Assembly: GCA_035547515.1 (NCBI GenBank)
Contig: DASZUS010000079.1
Coordinates: forward strand, 1 to 64,000
Source of the DNA: DASZTV01 sp035547515
GTDB taxonomy: Bacteria; Actinomycetota; Actinomycetes; JAFAQI01
DNA: 64,000 nt
Direction of reading: 5' to 3'
Shown piece by piece: positions 6,565 to 15,109 of this stretch (position 1 is the first letter of the stretch; each line of letters starts with the position of its first letter). The translations under genes and the position numbers were made by a program. The notes below the pieces were generated by a model, which saw nothing but the letters and a program-made list of their open reading frames with translations, searched no databases and was not told where the DNA came from.

Positions 6565-8403
6565 ATGTGCGGGATCGTCGGGTACGTCGGTGCAAAGCCG
6601 GCGGTCGACGTGATCATGGAGGGCCTCGCCCGCCTCGAGTACCGCGGCTACGACTCTGCCGGCGTCGCGATCCGCACCGACGGCGGTGAGCTCACCGTCG
6701 TACGGCGGGCCGGCAAGCTCGCGAACCTGCGTGGCGCTCTCGCCGAGCCGGCAGCCGGGGATCTCAGCGGCACTCTCGGGATCGGGCACACCCGCTGGGC
6801 GACGCACGGCGCCCCGAACGACCGCAACGCCCACCCGCACACCGACTGCTCCGGCGCCATCGCTGTGGTGCACAACGGGACGCTCGAGAACTTCGCCGAG
6901 TTGCGCGACGGGCTCGAGCACCGGGGCCACACCTTGCTCAGCGAGACCGACACCGAGGCCGTAGCGCACCTCATCGAGGAGCGCTACGACGGCGATCTTG
7001 CTGCGGCGGTGCGGTCGGTGTGCCGGGAGCTGGACGGCTCGTTCGTCCTCGTGGTCACGCACCGCGACGAGCCCGATGTCGTCGTCGGCGCCCGCCGCAA
7101 CCTTCCGCTGGTCGTCGGCCTTGGCGACGGCGAGAACTTCCTGGCGAGCGACGTCACCGCCTTCATCTCGCACACCCGCGAAGCGAGGGTCGTCGACCAG
7201 GACCAGGTCGTGGTGCTGCGTCGTGACGGCGTTGCGGTGACCGACCTCGACGGCGATCCGGTTCACGGCGAGCAGTTCCACGTCGACTGGGACACCGCCG
7301 CTGCCGAGAAGGCCGGCTACGACTACTTCATGCTCAAGGAGATCGAGGAGCAGCCGGAAGCGGTTCGCGAGACCATCGGCGGCCGGCTCGATGCGGACGG
7401 CCGGCTGGTGCTCGACGAGCTCGCGATGAGCGACGAGGACGTGCAGGGCCTCACCCAGGTGATCGTCGTCGCCGCCGGCTCGTCGTACCACTCGGGTCTG
7501 GTCGGCAAGTACGCCCTCGAGCGGTGGTCGCGGCTGCCGGTGCAGGTCGACATGGCGAGTGAGTTCCGCTACCGGGACCCGGTGCTCGACGCCCACACCC
7601 TGGTGGTGGCGGTCAGCCAGAGCGGCGAGACCGCCGACACCCTCGAGGCGGTCCGCCACGCCCGGCGCCAGCGCGCATGGGTGCTCGCGGTGACCAACAC
7701 GGTCGGCTCCTCGATCGCGCGCGAGAGCGATGCCACGTTCTACACGCGCGGCGGTCCCGAGGTCGCGGTCGCGTCGACCAAGGCCGTGATGTGCCAGCTC
7801 GCGGCGATGTACCTCGTCGGGCTCTACCTCGCGCAGGTACGCGGCTACCGCGACGAGGACGACATCCGGTCCCACTTCCACGACCTCGCCGCGACGCCGG
7901 ATCTGGTGTCCGAGGTGTTGACCCGGATGGACCCTGTGCGCAAGCTCGCCCGCGAGATCGCGGGCCACGAGCGGGTGCTCTTCCTCGGCCGCCACGTCGG
8001 CTACCCAATGGCGCTCGAAGGCGCGCTGAAGCTGAAGGAGCTGGCCTACGTCTCCGCAGAGGGATTCCCTGCCGGCGAGATCAAGCACGGTCCGATCGCC
8101 CTGATCGACAAGGGGACGCCGGTCGTCGTCATTGCGCCGCGCCACGCCCTCACGCCGAAGCTCGTGACGAACGTCCAGGAGATCCGCGCGCGCGGCGCTC
8201 GCACCATCGTGATCGCGACCGACGGTGACGAGAGCGTGACGCCCCACGCGGACGAGCTGATCCGGGTTCCGGACACGAAGTCGCTGCTGTCGCCGATGCT
8301 GACGATCGTGCCGCTCCAGGTGCTCGCCGCGGAGTTCGCCATGGCGCGGGGCCTCGACATCGACCAGCCGCGCAACCTCGCCAAGAGCGTCACCGTCGAG
8401 TAG
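6565..8403 (+). CDS. glmS: Glutamine-fructose-6-phosphate aminotransferase GlmS
   Basis: GlmS makes glucosamine-6-phosphate from fructose-6-phosphate and glutamine, the entry step to UDP-GlcNAc. The N-terminus MCGIVGYVG gives the catalytic Cys after Met removal. GYDSAGVAI and HTRWATHGAPNDRNAHPH belong to the class II glutaminase domain. Two SIS domains follow (AAGSSYHSGL, VSQSGETADT; FLGRHVGYPMALEGALKLKE), and the conserved end DQPRNLAKSVTVE closes the 612-residue protein. Together with glmM it forms the cell-wall amino-sugar block. Confidence 0.97.
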   Translation: MCGIVGYVGAKPAVDVIMEGLARLEYRGYDSAGVAIRTDGGELTVVRRAGKLANLRGALAEPAAGDLSGTLGIGHTRWATHGAPNDRNAHPHTDCSGAIAVVHNGTLENFAELRDGLEHRGHTLLSETDTEAVAHLIEERYDGDLAAAVRSVCRELDGSFVLVVTHRDEPDVVVGARRNLPLVVGLGDGENFLASDVTAFISHTREARVVDQDQVVVLRRDGVAVTDLDGDPVHGEQFHVDWDTAAAEKAGYDYFMLKEIEEQPEAVRETIGGRLDADGRLVLDELAMSDEDVQGLTQVIVVAAGSSYHSGLVGKYALERWSRLPVQVDMASEFRYRDPVLDAHTLVVAVSQSGETADTLEAVRHARRQRAWVLAVTNTVGSSIARESDATFYTRGGPEVAVASTKAVMCQLAAMYLVGLYLAQVRGYRDEDDIRSHFHDLAATPDLVSEVLTRMDPVRKLAREIAGHERVLFLGRHVGYPMALEGALKLKELAYVSAEGFPAGEIKHGPIALIDKGTPVVVIAPRHALTPKLVTNVQEIRARGARTIVIATDGDESVTPHADELIRVPDTKSLLSPMLTIVPLQVLAAEFAMARGLDIDQPRNLAKSVTVE

Positions 8404-8405
8404 CG

Positions 8406-8759
8406 GTGATCCGCGGGATCGGAGTCGACGTGGCGAGCCTCGACCGCTTCGCCGACAGCCTGCAACGCACCCCCGGGCTGGCCAAGCGGTTGTTCACCGA
8501 GGCCGAGCGTGACGCCAAACCGGAGTCGCTTGCCGGTGTGTTCGCCGCGAAGGAAGCGGTGGCCAAAGCGCTCGGCGCGCCGGGCGGGCTCGAGTGGCAT
8601 GACGTCGAGGTGCGTCACGACGACGCCGGCCGGCCATGTCTCGCGGTGCGCGGCACGGTCGCCCAAGCGGCGCTGGACCGCGGAATCGAGCGCTGGCACC
8701 TTTCGATCTCGCACGACGCCGGAGTGGCTGTCGCCATGGTGATCGCGGAGTCGGCGTGA
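8406..8759 (+). CDS. acpS: Holo-[acyl-carrier-protein] synthase
   Basis: AcpS transfers 4'-phosphopantetheine from CoA to acyl carrier protein. The 117-residue protein has the two Mg-binding motifs of the family, GIGVDVASLDRF (Asp8 region) and FAAKEAVAKALG, and ends with WHLSISHDAGVAVAMVIAE. The GTG start lies two bases after the glmS stop, and its own stop overlaps the next gene. Confidence 0.93.
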   Translation: MIRGIGVDVASLDRFADSLQRTPGLAKRLFTEAERDAKPESLAGVFAAKEAVAKALGAPGGLEWHDVEVRHDDAGRPCLAVRGTVAQAALDRGIERWHLSISHDAGVAVAMVIAESA

Positions 8760-10225
8760 GATCGGCGTACGACGCGGCCACCATTCGCGCCGCCGAACAG
8801 CCGTTGCACGACTCGTTGCCTGAGGGCGCCTTGATGCAGCGCGCGGCGTTCGCGTTGGCGCGCCGTTGCGCAGAGCTCGTCGCGCCGGTGTACGGCGCTC
8901 GTGTCGTCGTACTGGCCGGCTCTGGGGGCAACGGCGGCGACGCGCTGTACGCCGCGGCGCACCTGGCGCGGCGCGGCGCCCTCGTGGATGCGTTGCTGCT
9001 GACCGGTTCACCGCTGGCGCCCGCGCTCGCGGCGTTCCACGACGCCGGCGGGCGGTCCCGGCCGGCCGGGGTGGACTCCGACGCGGGCCTGATCGCTGCC
9101 GCCGACCTGGTGCTCGACGGCATGGTGGGCATCGGCGCATCCGGGCCGCTTCGCGAGCCGATGGCGCGCGTTGCCGGCCTGCTCTCCGACGGGTCGGCGA
9201 CGGTCGTTGCGGTGGACGTGCCGAGCGGGGTCGACGCCTCCACAGGCGTGGTGGAAGGCGTCGCGGTTCGCGCCGACGTGACGGTGACCTTCGGGGGGAT
9301 CAAGACCGGCCTGCTGGTGGCCCCCGGGGCGGAGCACGCCGGGGTGGTCGACCACGTCGACATCGGCCTCGACCTCCCGGTCGCTCAGGTCACCGCCCTC
9401 GATGCCGCGGACGTCGACGACCGCTTGCCGCGCCCGGGCGCCGACTCGGACAAGTACCGCCGCGGTGTCCTCGGCGTCGTCGCGGGCAGCAACGCCTATC
9501 CCGGCGCTGCACTGCTCTGCGTCGGGGGAGCCCTCGCCACTGGACCCGGCATGGTGCGCTTCGTCGGGACGTACGGACCCGCGCATGTCGTGCGGCTACG
9601 GCATCCGGAGGCGGTGGTGACCGAGATCGCCGATGGCGACGGCGACGCCATGATCGGCGCTGGAAGGGTTCAAGCCTGGGCGGTGGGACCCGGCATCGGG
9701 ACCGGCGCCGAGGGCGAGGCACTTGTCGCGGCGGCCCTGGCAACCGAGGTCCCGGTCCTGCTCGACGCCGATGCGACCACGATCGTCGCCACGAACCCTT
9801 CGATGCTCACACCTCGGTCGGCGCCGACGCTGCTCACCCCGCACGCCGGCGAGCTCGCCAGGCTGACCGGCAAGGAGCGCGACTGGATCGAGGCCCACCG
9901 GCTCGAGGCCGTCCGCGACGCGGCCGGGTCGTTGGGAGCCACGGTGTTGTTGAAGGGCTCGACCACCCTGGTTGCCGATCCCGGCGGGGCGGTGCGCGTC
10001 AACACGGCCTCGACGCCGTACCTCGCCACGGCCGGCAGCGGCGACGTCTTGTCCGGGGTGTGCGGGGCGTTGCTTGCCGGAGGGCTCGACGCGCTCGACG
10101 CAGGCTCGGTCGGCGCGTTTCTGCATGGCTTGGCGGGACTCGTCGCGGCAGGCAACCCGGCGGTGCCGGTCACCGCGGGTGACGTCGCCGGCTCGATATC
10201 CGAGGCGATCCGCCTGACCCGCTGA
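8756..10225 (+). CDS. nnr: Bifunctional NAD(P)H-hydrate epimerase / ADP-dependent dehydratase
   Basis: This protein repairs damaged (hydrated) NADH and NADPH. The N-terminal YjeF_N epimerase domain contains LAGSGGNGGDALYAAAHLARRG and DGMVGIGASG. The C-terminal ribokinase-like dehydratase domain, from about residue 220, has GPGIGTG, LLTPHAGELARLTG and the TAGSGDVLSGVCG anion hole. The GTG start at 8756 overlaps the acpS stop and gives 489 residues. The acpS-nnr-alr order is conserved in actinobacteria. Confidence 0.93.
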   Translation: MRSAYDAATIRAAEQPLHDSLPEGALMQRAAFALARRCAELVAPVYGARVVVLAGSGGNGGDALYAAAHLARRGALVDALLLTGSPLAPALAAFHDAGGRSRPAGVDSDAGLIAAADLVLDGMVGIGASGPLREPMARVAGLLSDGSATVVAVDVPSGVDASTGVVEGVAVRADVTVTFGGIKTGLLVAPGAEHAGVVDHVDIGLDLPVAQVTALDAADVDDRLPRPGADSDKYRRGVLGVVAGSNAYPGAALLCVGGALATGPGMVRFVGTYGPAHVVRLRHPEAVVTEIADGDGDAMIGAGRVQAWAVGPGIGTGAEGEALVAAALATEVPVLLDADATTIVATNPSMLTPRSAPTLLTPHAGELARLTGKERDWIEAHRLEAVRDAAGSLGATVLLKGSTTLVADPGGAVRVNTASTPYLATAGSGDVLSGVCGALLAGGLDALDAGSVGAFLHGLAGLVAAGNPAVPVTAGDVAGSISEAIRLTR

Positions 10226-10232
10226 CAGACTG

Positions 10233-11363
10233 GTGGTCGTGAGCGTGTCCGCCGCGCGGATCGACCTGTCGGCGATCCGTAGCAATGTCGCCGCGTTGAA
10301 GCAGCGCGCCGGAGACGCCGCCGTGATGGCGGTCGTGAAGGCCGACGGGTACGGCCACGGCATGGTCGAGTCGGCACGCGCGGCTCTGCGCGGCGGTGCT
10401 ACCTGGCTCGGCGTCGCGATGGCCGACGAAGCCCTCGCGCTGCGGCAGGCAGGTATCGACGCTCCGGTCCTGGCGTGGTTGCTCGGCCCGAACGACGACT
10501 GGCACGCTGTCGCGGCAGGCGGCGTCGACATCGGCGTGAGCGCTGAGTGGGCGCTCGACAAGGCGGTGGCCGCGGCCACCGCGACCGGCGCATCGACACG
10601 CGTGCACCTCAAGGTCGACACCGGCCTCGGGCGTGCCGGTGCCCAGCCCGCCGACTGGCCCGACCTGGTCGCTGCCGCGGCCAAGGCCCAGGCGAACTCG
10701 ACCATCGACGTCGTAGGAGTCTGGTCGCATCTCGCGTACGCCGACGAGCCGCGCCATCCCACGATCCAGGCGCAGCGCCAGGCCTTCGACGACGCACTCG
10801 AGATCGCGGAGCACGCCGGCATCAACCCGGCGGTGCGGCATCTGGCGAACTCCGCCGCGACGCTGAGCCTGCCGGAGACGCACTACGACCTGGTCCGGCC
10901 CGGTGTCGCCGTCTACGGCCTGTCGCCTGGTCCGGCCGTCGGGGTTGCGGCTGAGCTGGGGCTGCGTCCCGCGATGACCCTCACCTCCGAGGTCGCGCTC
11001 ACCAAGCGGGTGCCCGCCGGTCACGGCGTGTCCTACGCCCACCAGTACACGACGCAGCGCGAGACCACGCTCGCGCTGATCCCGCTCGGCTACGCCGACG
11101 GCGTCCCGCGTCATCTGACGAACCTCGGCGAGGTCGCGGTGCGCGGCAGGCGCTACCGCGTCGCCGGGCGGGTGTGCATGGACCAGTTCGTGATCGATGC
11201 GAGCGACGACGACATCGCGGCCGGTGACGAGGTGGTGCTGTTCGGGCCCGGCACATCGGGGGAGCCGACCGCCGACGAGTGGGCTGCCGCGATCGGCACC
11301 ATCAACTACGAGATAGTCACCAGAGTGGGAGCTCGCGTGCCTCGTCGATTTGCGGACAGCTGA
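10233..11363 (+). CDS. alr: Alanine racemase
   Basis: This PLP enzyme makes D-alanine for peptidoglycan. The PLP-lysine motif VVKADGYGHG is near residues 34-43, with Lys36 as the likely Schiff-base residue. The opposing catalytic Tyr lies in GHGVSYAHQYTT, and IPLGYADGVPR is a further family motif. The length is 376 residues from GTG 10233; a second GTG at 10239 is possible, and neither has a clear ribosome site. The stop overlaps the next ATG. Confidence 0.95.
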   Translation: MVVSVSAARIDLSAIRSNVAALKQRAGDAAVMAVVKADGYGHGMVESARAALRGGATWLGVAMADEALALRQAGIDAPVLAWLLGPNDDWHAVAAGGVDIGVSAEWALDKAVAAATATGASTRVHLKVDTGLGRAGAQPADWPDLVAAAAKAQANSTIDVVGVWSHLAYADEPRHPTIQAQRQAFDDALEIAEHAGINPAVRHLANSAATLSLPETHYDLVRPGVAVYGLSPGPAVGVAAELGLRPAMTLTSEVALTKRVPAGHGVSYAHQYTTQRETTLALIPLGYADGVPRHLTNLGEVAVRGRRYRVAGRVCMDQFVIDASDDDIAAGDEVVLFGPGTSGEPTADEWAAAIGTINYEIVTRVGARVPRRFADS

Positions 11364-12403
11364 TGCCCCCGTCGCGGACCTTCGGCATCCTCGCTCTGGC
11401 AACCGGTGTCGCTGGCGCTGCTGTCGCCGCCGGGATCGCCGCTGAGAGGCGCGCGGTCGGCAGGGCGCGGTCGCGGCCCGACCCGTACGCCGACGAGCCC
11501 TTCGGGAAGCTGCACACGGACGGTCTCACCGTCACGGCCGACGACGGCGTGCCGTTGCACGTCGAGATAGACGGCGACCGCGACGCTGCCCTGACGGTCG
11601 TGTTCATGCACGGCTTCACGCTGTCGATGGATGCGTACCACTTCCAGCGCCGCGACCTCGGCGATGCCGCGCGCCTGGTCTTCTACGACCAGCGCAGTCA
11701 CGGCGCCTCCGGTCGCTCGGCGCCCGAACGCTGCACCATCGACCAGCTCGGCAAGGACCTCTACACAGTCCTGCAGGCCGTCGTGCCGACCGGGCCCGTG
11801 GTCCTCGTCGGCCATTCCATGGGCGGGATGACGATCCTCGCGCTCGCAGATCAGCATCCGGAGCTGTTCGGCGACCGGGTGGTCGGGGTGGCCCTGCTGT
11901 CGACCTCCACCGGCGAGCTCGCCAAGGAGATCGTCGGCGTTCCCGGCGTGGTCTCCCGCCTCATCAACCCGCTGGTACCGCGAGGCGCGAAGCTGGTTCG
12001 CAAGCGCGCCGCCGCGATCGAGCGCGGCCGCCGGCTCGGCAGCGACGTCGGCTTCATCGTGACGCGCTACCTCTCCTTCGGCCCTGATGTCCCGCCGTCG
12101 CTGGTTGCGTTCATGGAGCGGATGCTGTTCGACACGCCCATCGAGGTCATGAGCCAGTTCTTCGACACCTTCCTGTCCCACGACAAGCTGAAGGCCCTCG
12201 AGGTCCTCACCGGCATCCCGGTGCTGATCTCCTGCGGGACTGGCGACGTGCTGACTCCCCTGTCGCACAGCAAGCTCATGGCCTCGACGCTGCCGGACGC
12301 CGAGCTGCAGGTCCTACCGGGTGCCAACCACATGGCGAAGCTGGAGCGGCACGACGAGGTCAACGCCGCACTGCGCAGGCTCCTCGACCGTGCGACTGCC
12401 TGA
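11363..12403 (+). CDS. Alpha/beta hydrolase with N-terminal hydrophobic segment
   Basis: This is a 346-residue alpha/beta-hydrolase-fold protein. The ATG overlaps the alr stop (TGATG). Residues 7-26 are hydrophobic and Ala-rich, a likely signal anchor. The oxyanion region is VVFMHGFTLSMDAYHFQ, the nucleophile elbow is VGHSMGGMT, and the acid and His are probably in SCGTGDVLTP and PGANHMAKLE. The alr-hydrolase-tsaE neighbourhood is conserved in many actinobacteria, but the substrate is not known and cannot be read from the sequence. Confidence 0.85.
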   Translation: MPPSRTFGILALATGVAGAAVAAGIAAERRAVGRARSRPDPYADEPFGKLHTDGLTVTADDGVPLHVEIDGDRDAALTVVFMHGFTLSMDAYHFQRRDLGDAARLVFYDQRSHGASGRSAPERCTIDQLGKDLYTVLQAVVPTGPVVLVGHSMGGMTILALADQHPELFGDRVVGVALLSTSTGELAKEIVGVPGVVSRLINPLVPRGAKLVRKRAAAIERGRRLGSDVGFIVTRYLSFGPDVPPSLVAFMERMLFDTPIEVMSQFFDTFLSHDKLKALEVLTGIPVLISCGTGDVLTPLSHSKLMASTLPDAELQVLPGANHMAKLERHDEVNAALRRLLDRATA

Positions 12404-13013
12404 TCCGTCGGTCGCGCGGATCAGCGGGGAGGCACAGGCCTGCGCCGACCTCGACCAGCTTGCGTGGGTGGTGCGCAGCTGCGCCGCATGTCCGGAGCTC
12501 GCCGCAGCCAGGACTCAGGTCGTCGTCGGCGATGTAGTCCCCGCTAGCAGGCTGCTGGTCGTAGGCGAGGCGCCCGGGGCCCAGGAGGACGTGGCGGGGC
12601 GGCCGTTCATCGGCAAGGGCGGCCAGCTGCTGGATCGACTGTTGGCGGCCGCCGGGATCGCGCGACCGGAGGTGTCGGTGCTCAACGTCCTCAAGTGCCG
12701 CCCGCCGGACAACCGCACGCCGACCCGCGCCGAGGCGGCCCGGTGCACCGGCTGGCTCGACCGCCAGGTCGAGCTCCTCGACCCGCCGTACGTCCTCACG
12801 CTCGGCCGTACCGCGCTGACCTGGGCGCTCGGCGCGAAGAACACACTGGAGGCGGTGCGCGGTCAGGTGCATCCGTGGCGTGGCCGGCACCTCGTCGCGT
12901 CGTACCATCCGTCCGCGGCACTGCGGTTCGGCCCGAACGGTACGCCGCACCTCGCTCTTGCCGCCGATATTCGGTTCGTCGCCACGCTGCTCACGGAAGG
13001 GTCGCCGCGATGA
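12390..13013 (+). CDS. Family 4-type uracil-DNA glycosylase with Fe-S cluster
   Basis: This enzyme removes uracil from DNA. CAAC near residues 31-34, together with later Cys residues in NVLKCRPPDNRTP and RCTGW, fits the four cysteines of a 4Fe-4S uracil glycosylase. The active-site motif GEAPGAQEDVAGRPFIGKGG and the HPSAAL motif are present. It starts at GTG 12390, inside the last codons of the hydrolase (14-base overlap), giving 207 residues. It is unrelated to E. coli-type Ung. Confidence 0.85.
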   Translation: MRLPDPSVARISGEAQACADLDQLAWVVRSCAACPELAAARTQVVVGDVVPASRLLVVGEAPGAQEDVAGRPFIGKGGQLLDRLLAAAGIARPEVSVLNVLKCRPPDNRTPTRAEAARCTGWLDRQVELLDPPYVLTLGRTALTWALGAKNTLEAVRGQVHPWRGRHLVASYHPSAALRFGPNGTPHLALAADIRFVATLLTEGSPR

Positions 13014-13453
13014 AGGTCACCGCAGCGACGCCCGAGGCGATGCACAGCCTCGGCGCACGGATTGCCGCGGAGCTGCAGCCCGGCGACCTCGTCCTGCTGA
13101 TCGGGCCACTCGGCGCCGGGAAGACGACGCTCGCCCAGGGCATCGGCGACGGTCTCGGTGTCAGCGGGGTGGTCTCGCCGACGTTCGTGATCGCGAGGAT
13201 GCACACGGGGGGGCGGCTGCCGCTGGTCCACGGCGACGCCTACCGGCTGTCGTCGATCGAAGAGGTCGACGACCTCGACCTCGACGCTTCGCTCGAGGAG
13301 TCGGTGACCCTGGTCGAGTGGGGCAGGGGCCTGGTCGAAGGGCTGTCCGGCAGCCGGTTGGAGATCCGGATCGAGCGGGCTGAGGACAGCGAGGTGCGCG
13401 ACGTGGAGATCACCGGCGTCGGCGAGCGCTGGGCCGGTAGCGCTCTGCGCTGA
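13010..13453 (+). CDS. tsaE: tRNA threonylcarbamoyladenosine biosynthesis ATPase TsaE
   Basis: TsaE is the ATPase that works with TsaB and TsaD in t6A37 tRNA modification. The Walker A loop GPLGAGKTTL is near residues 32-41, followed by GVVSPTFVIA and the HGDAYRL motif; VTLVEWG is the usual late motif. The ATG start overlaps the glycosylase stop (ATGA) and gives 147 residues. tsaB-rimI-tsaD follow after one opposite-strand gene. Confidence 0.93.
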   Translation: MKVTAATPEAMHSLGARIAAELQPGDLVLLIGPLGAGKTTLAQGIGDGLGVSGVVSPTFVIARMHTGGRLPLVHGDAYRLSSIEEVDDLDLDASLEESVTLVEWGRGLVEGLSGSRLEIRIERAEDSEVRDVEITGVGERWAGSALR

Positions 13454-13459
13454 GCCGCG

Positions 13460-13978
13460 CTACCAGCCCACCGTCCCGTCGACCAGCTCGCGGATCAGGT
13501 CCGCGTGGCCGTTGTGCCGGGCGTACTCCTCGATCATGTGCGTGAAGACCCATCGCAGCGACACGAGCTCTCCGTGGCGGTGATGCGGTGCGGCGTAGTC
13601 CAGGTCGTGCGCGCTCGCGACGCGGCGTGCCGCCTCGCACTCGGACTGCCAGGTCGCGAGATCGGTGTCCCAGTCGGCGTCGGCCAGCGCCAGCTCGGCG
13701 TCGTCGTCGACGTCGTAGCTGAAGATCGTGCCGATGTCCTCCTGGCCGATCGTGCGCCGGAACCACCCGCGCTCGACCTCCGCCATGTGCCGGACCAACC
13801 CGTGCAGCGACAGCAGGGAGGTCGCGACGGGACGGGTCCGCCGCTGCTCGTCGGTCAGCCCCTCGCACTTGAGCAGCAGCGTCGTGCGGTGCCACTCCAG
13901 CCAGGCCTCGAGCATCGCTCGCTCGTCCAGTCCGAAGGCGGGCTCGCTACGCCGGGCATCGGTGAGCTCTCCGACCAT
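13460..13978 (-). CDS. DinB/DUF664-type metalloprotein
   Basis: This 172-residue protein has the four-helix DinB fold. The predicted metal ligands are His in SLHGLVRHMAEVERGW and in the late helix THMIEEYARHNGHADLIREL. The family includes thiol-dependent transferases such as mycothiol-dependent enzymes, but the substrate cannot be assigned. The ATG at 13978 follows a minus-strand TACGGT hexamer by six bases, so the transcript is probably leaderless. It interrupts the tsa cluster on the opposite strand. Confidence 0.8.
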   Translation of the reverse strand: MVGELTDARRSEPAFGLDERAMLEAWLEWHRTTLLLKCEGLTDEQRRTRPVATSLLSLHGLVRHMAEVERGWFRRTIGQEDIGTIFSYDVDDDAELALADADWDTDLATWQSECEAARRVASAHDLDYAAPHHRHGELVSLRWVFTHMIEEYARHNGHADLIRELVDGTVGW

Positions 13979-13984
13979 GCGCAA

Positions 13985-13994
13985 ACCGTAACCT
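13985..13994. promoter_or_regulatory. Overlapping divergent -10 elements of two leaderless genes
   Basis: ACCGTAACCT reads as TAACCT on plus (13989-13994) and TACGGT on minus (13990-13985), sharing the central TA. Each ends six bases before a start codon: GTG 14001 for tsaB and ATG 13978 for the DinB-like gene. The intergenic region is only 22 bp. Confidence 0.6.
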
Positions 13995-14000
13995 CGACGG

Positions 14001-14669
14001 GTGCTCGTCCTTGCCCTCGACACTTCCAGCCCGACCGTGACGGTTGCGGTGTGCGAGGCGGCAGGCGGTGACGTCAGGGTCAGCGCCGAGCGCGCCGAGA
14101 CTGCCGCGAACCGCCACGGCGAGCGGCTCGCCCCGTTGGTGGCGAGTGCGCTTCGGGATGCCGCAGCGGCCCCCGGCGATCTGCGTGGGATTGTCGTCGG
14201 GATCGGCCCCGCGCCGTTCACCGGACTGCGGGTGGGCATCATGACCGCGCGTGCGATGAGTGACGCGCTGCAGATCCCGGCGTACGGCGTCTGCTCGCTG
14301 GACGGGATCGCGCACCGGTTCGCCTCTGCCGAGGGCTCGTTCGCCGTGGTTACCGACGCCCGCCGCAAGCAGGTCTACTGGGCGCTGTACGACGAGGCCG
14401 GCAGGCGCATCGACGGTCCGGAACTCGGGCCGCCGGCGGAGGTCGCCGCCGCGCTCGGGGGGCGGACGACCGATGTGGCGGGTAGCGGTGCGGTGCTGTA
14501 TCGCGACTCCTTCGCGGGCTTCACGTTGCGCGAGGGCGACCCGTCGCCCCGGGCAGCCGACCTGGTGTGGCGTGCCGACTTCGCCGCTGCGGGCAACCTC
14601 GCGCCGCTGTACCTGCGCCGGCCGGACGCCCAGCCGCCCGGCAAGCCCAAGGCGGTGACGCCCGCATGA
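14001..14669 (+). CDS. tsaB: tRNA threonylcarbamoyladenosine biosynthesis protein TsaB
   Basis: TsaB is the scaffold partner of TsaD in t6A synthesis. It shares the ASKHA fold start VLALDTSSPTVTVAV and has GIGPAPFTGLRVGIMTARAM, a family signature. The length of 222 residues is normal. The GTG start is six bases downstream of TAACCT with no ribosome-binding site, fitting a leaderless message. The stop overlaps rimI. Confidence 0.92.
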   Translation: MLVLALDTSSPTVTVAVCEAAGGDVRVSAERAETAANRHGERLAPLVASALRDAAAAPGDLRGIVVGIGPAPFTGLRVGIMTARAMSDALQIPAYGVCSLDGIAHRFASAEGSFAVVTDARRKQVYWALYDEAGRRIDGPELGPPAEVAAALGGRTTDVAGSGAVLYRDSFAGFTLREGDPSPRAADLVWRADFAAAGNLAPLYLRRPDAQPPGKPKAVTPA

Positions 14670-15109
14670 GGGCGATGCGCTGGTGGGACATCCCGGCGGT
14701 GATGGCCCTCGAAGAGGAGCTGTTCGCCGAGGACTCGTGGAGCGAAGGGATGTTCTGGTCCGAGCTGGCCGAGCACGACACCCGCCGCTACCTCGTCGAG
14801 GACGACGATGCGGGTGACGTCTGCGCCTACGCGGGCCTGTGCGCCTACGCGCCCCACGAGTCCTATGTCCAGACCATTGCGGTCTCGCCGCGGGTGCAGG
14901 GGCGGGGGATCGGCACTGGGTTGCTCCGCGAGCTGATCGACGAGTCGCAGCGGCGCGGCTGCCCTCATCTCGACCTCGAAGTGCGGGCCGACAACCACAC
15001 GGCCATCCGGCTCTACGAGCGGCACGGCTTCAGCCGCATCGGGGTGCGACGGGGCTACTACCAGCCGAGCAACACCGATGCCCTCGTGATGCGACGGGAG
15101 GCAGCGTGA
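14666..15109 (+). CDS. rimI: Ribosomal protein S18-alanine N-acetyltransferase-like GNAT
   Basis: This 147-residue GNAT acetyltransferase has the acetyl-CoA loop VQGRGIGTGLLREL and the C-terminal ADNHTAIRLYERHGFSRIG typical of RimI. The position between tsaB and tsaD supports the RimI assignment. The ATG start overlaps the tsaB stop (ATGA). Confidence 0.9.
   Translation: MRAMRWWDIPAVMALEEELFAEDSWSEGMFWSELAEHDTRRYLVEDDDAGDVCAYAGLCAYAPHESYVQTIAVSPRVQGRGIGTGLLRELIDESQRRGCPHLDLEVRADNHTAIRLYERHGFSRIGVRRGYYQPSNTDALVMRREAA

Noticed and set aside
5641..8247. 868-codon minus-strand open frame
   Set aside because: It is antisense to the GH3 and glmS genes, which have full family motifs; no domain is visible in it.
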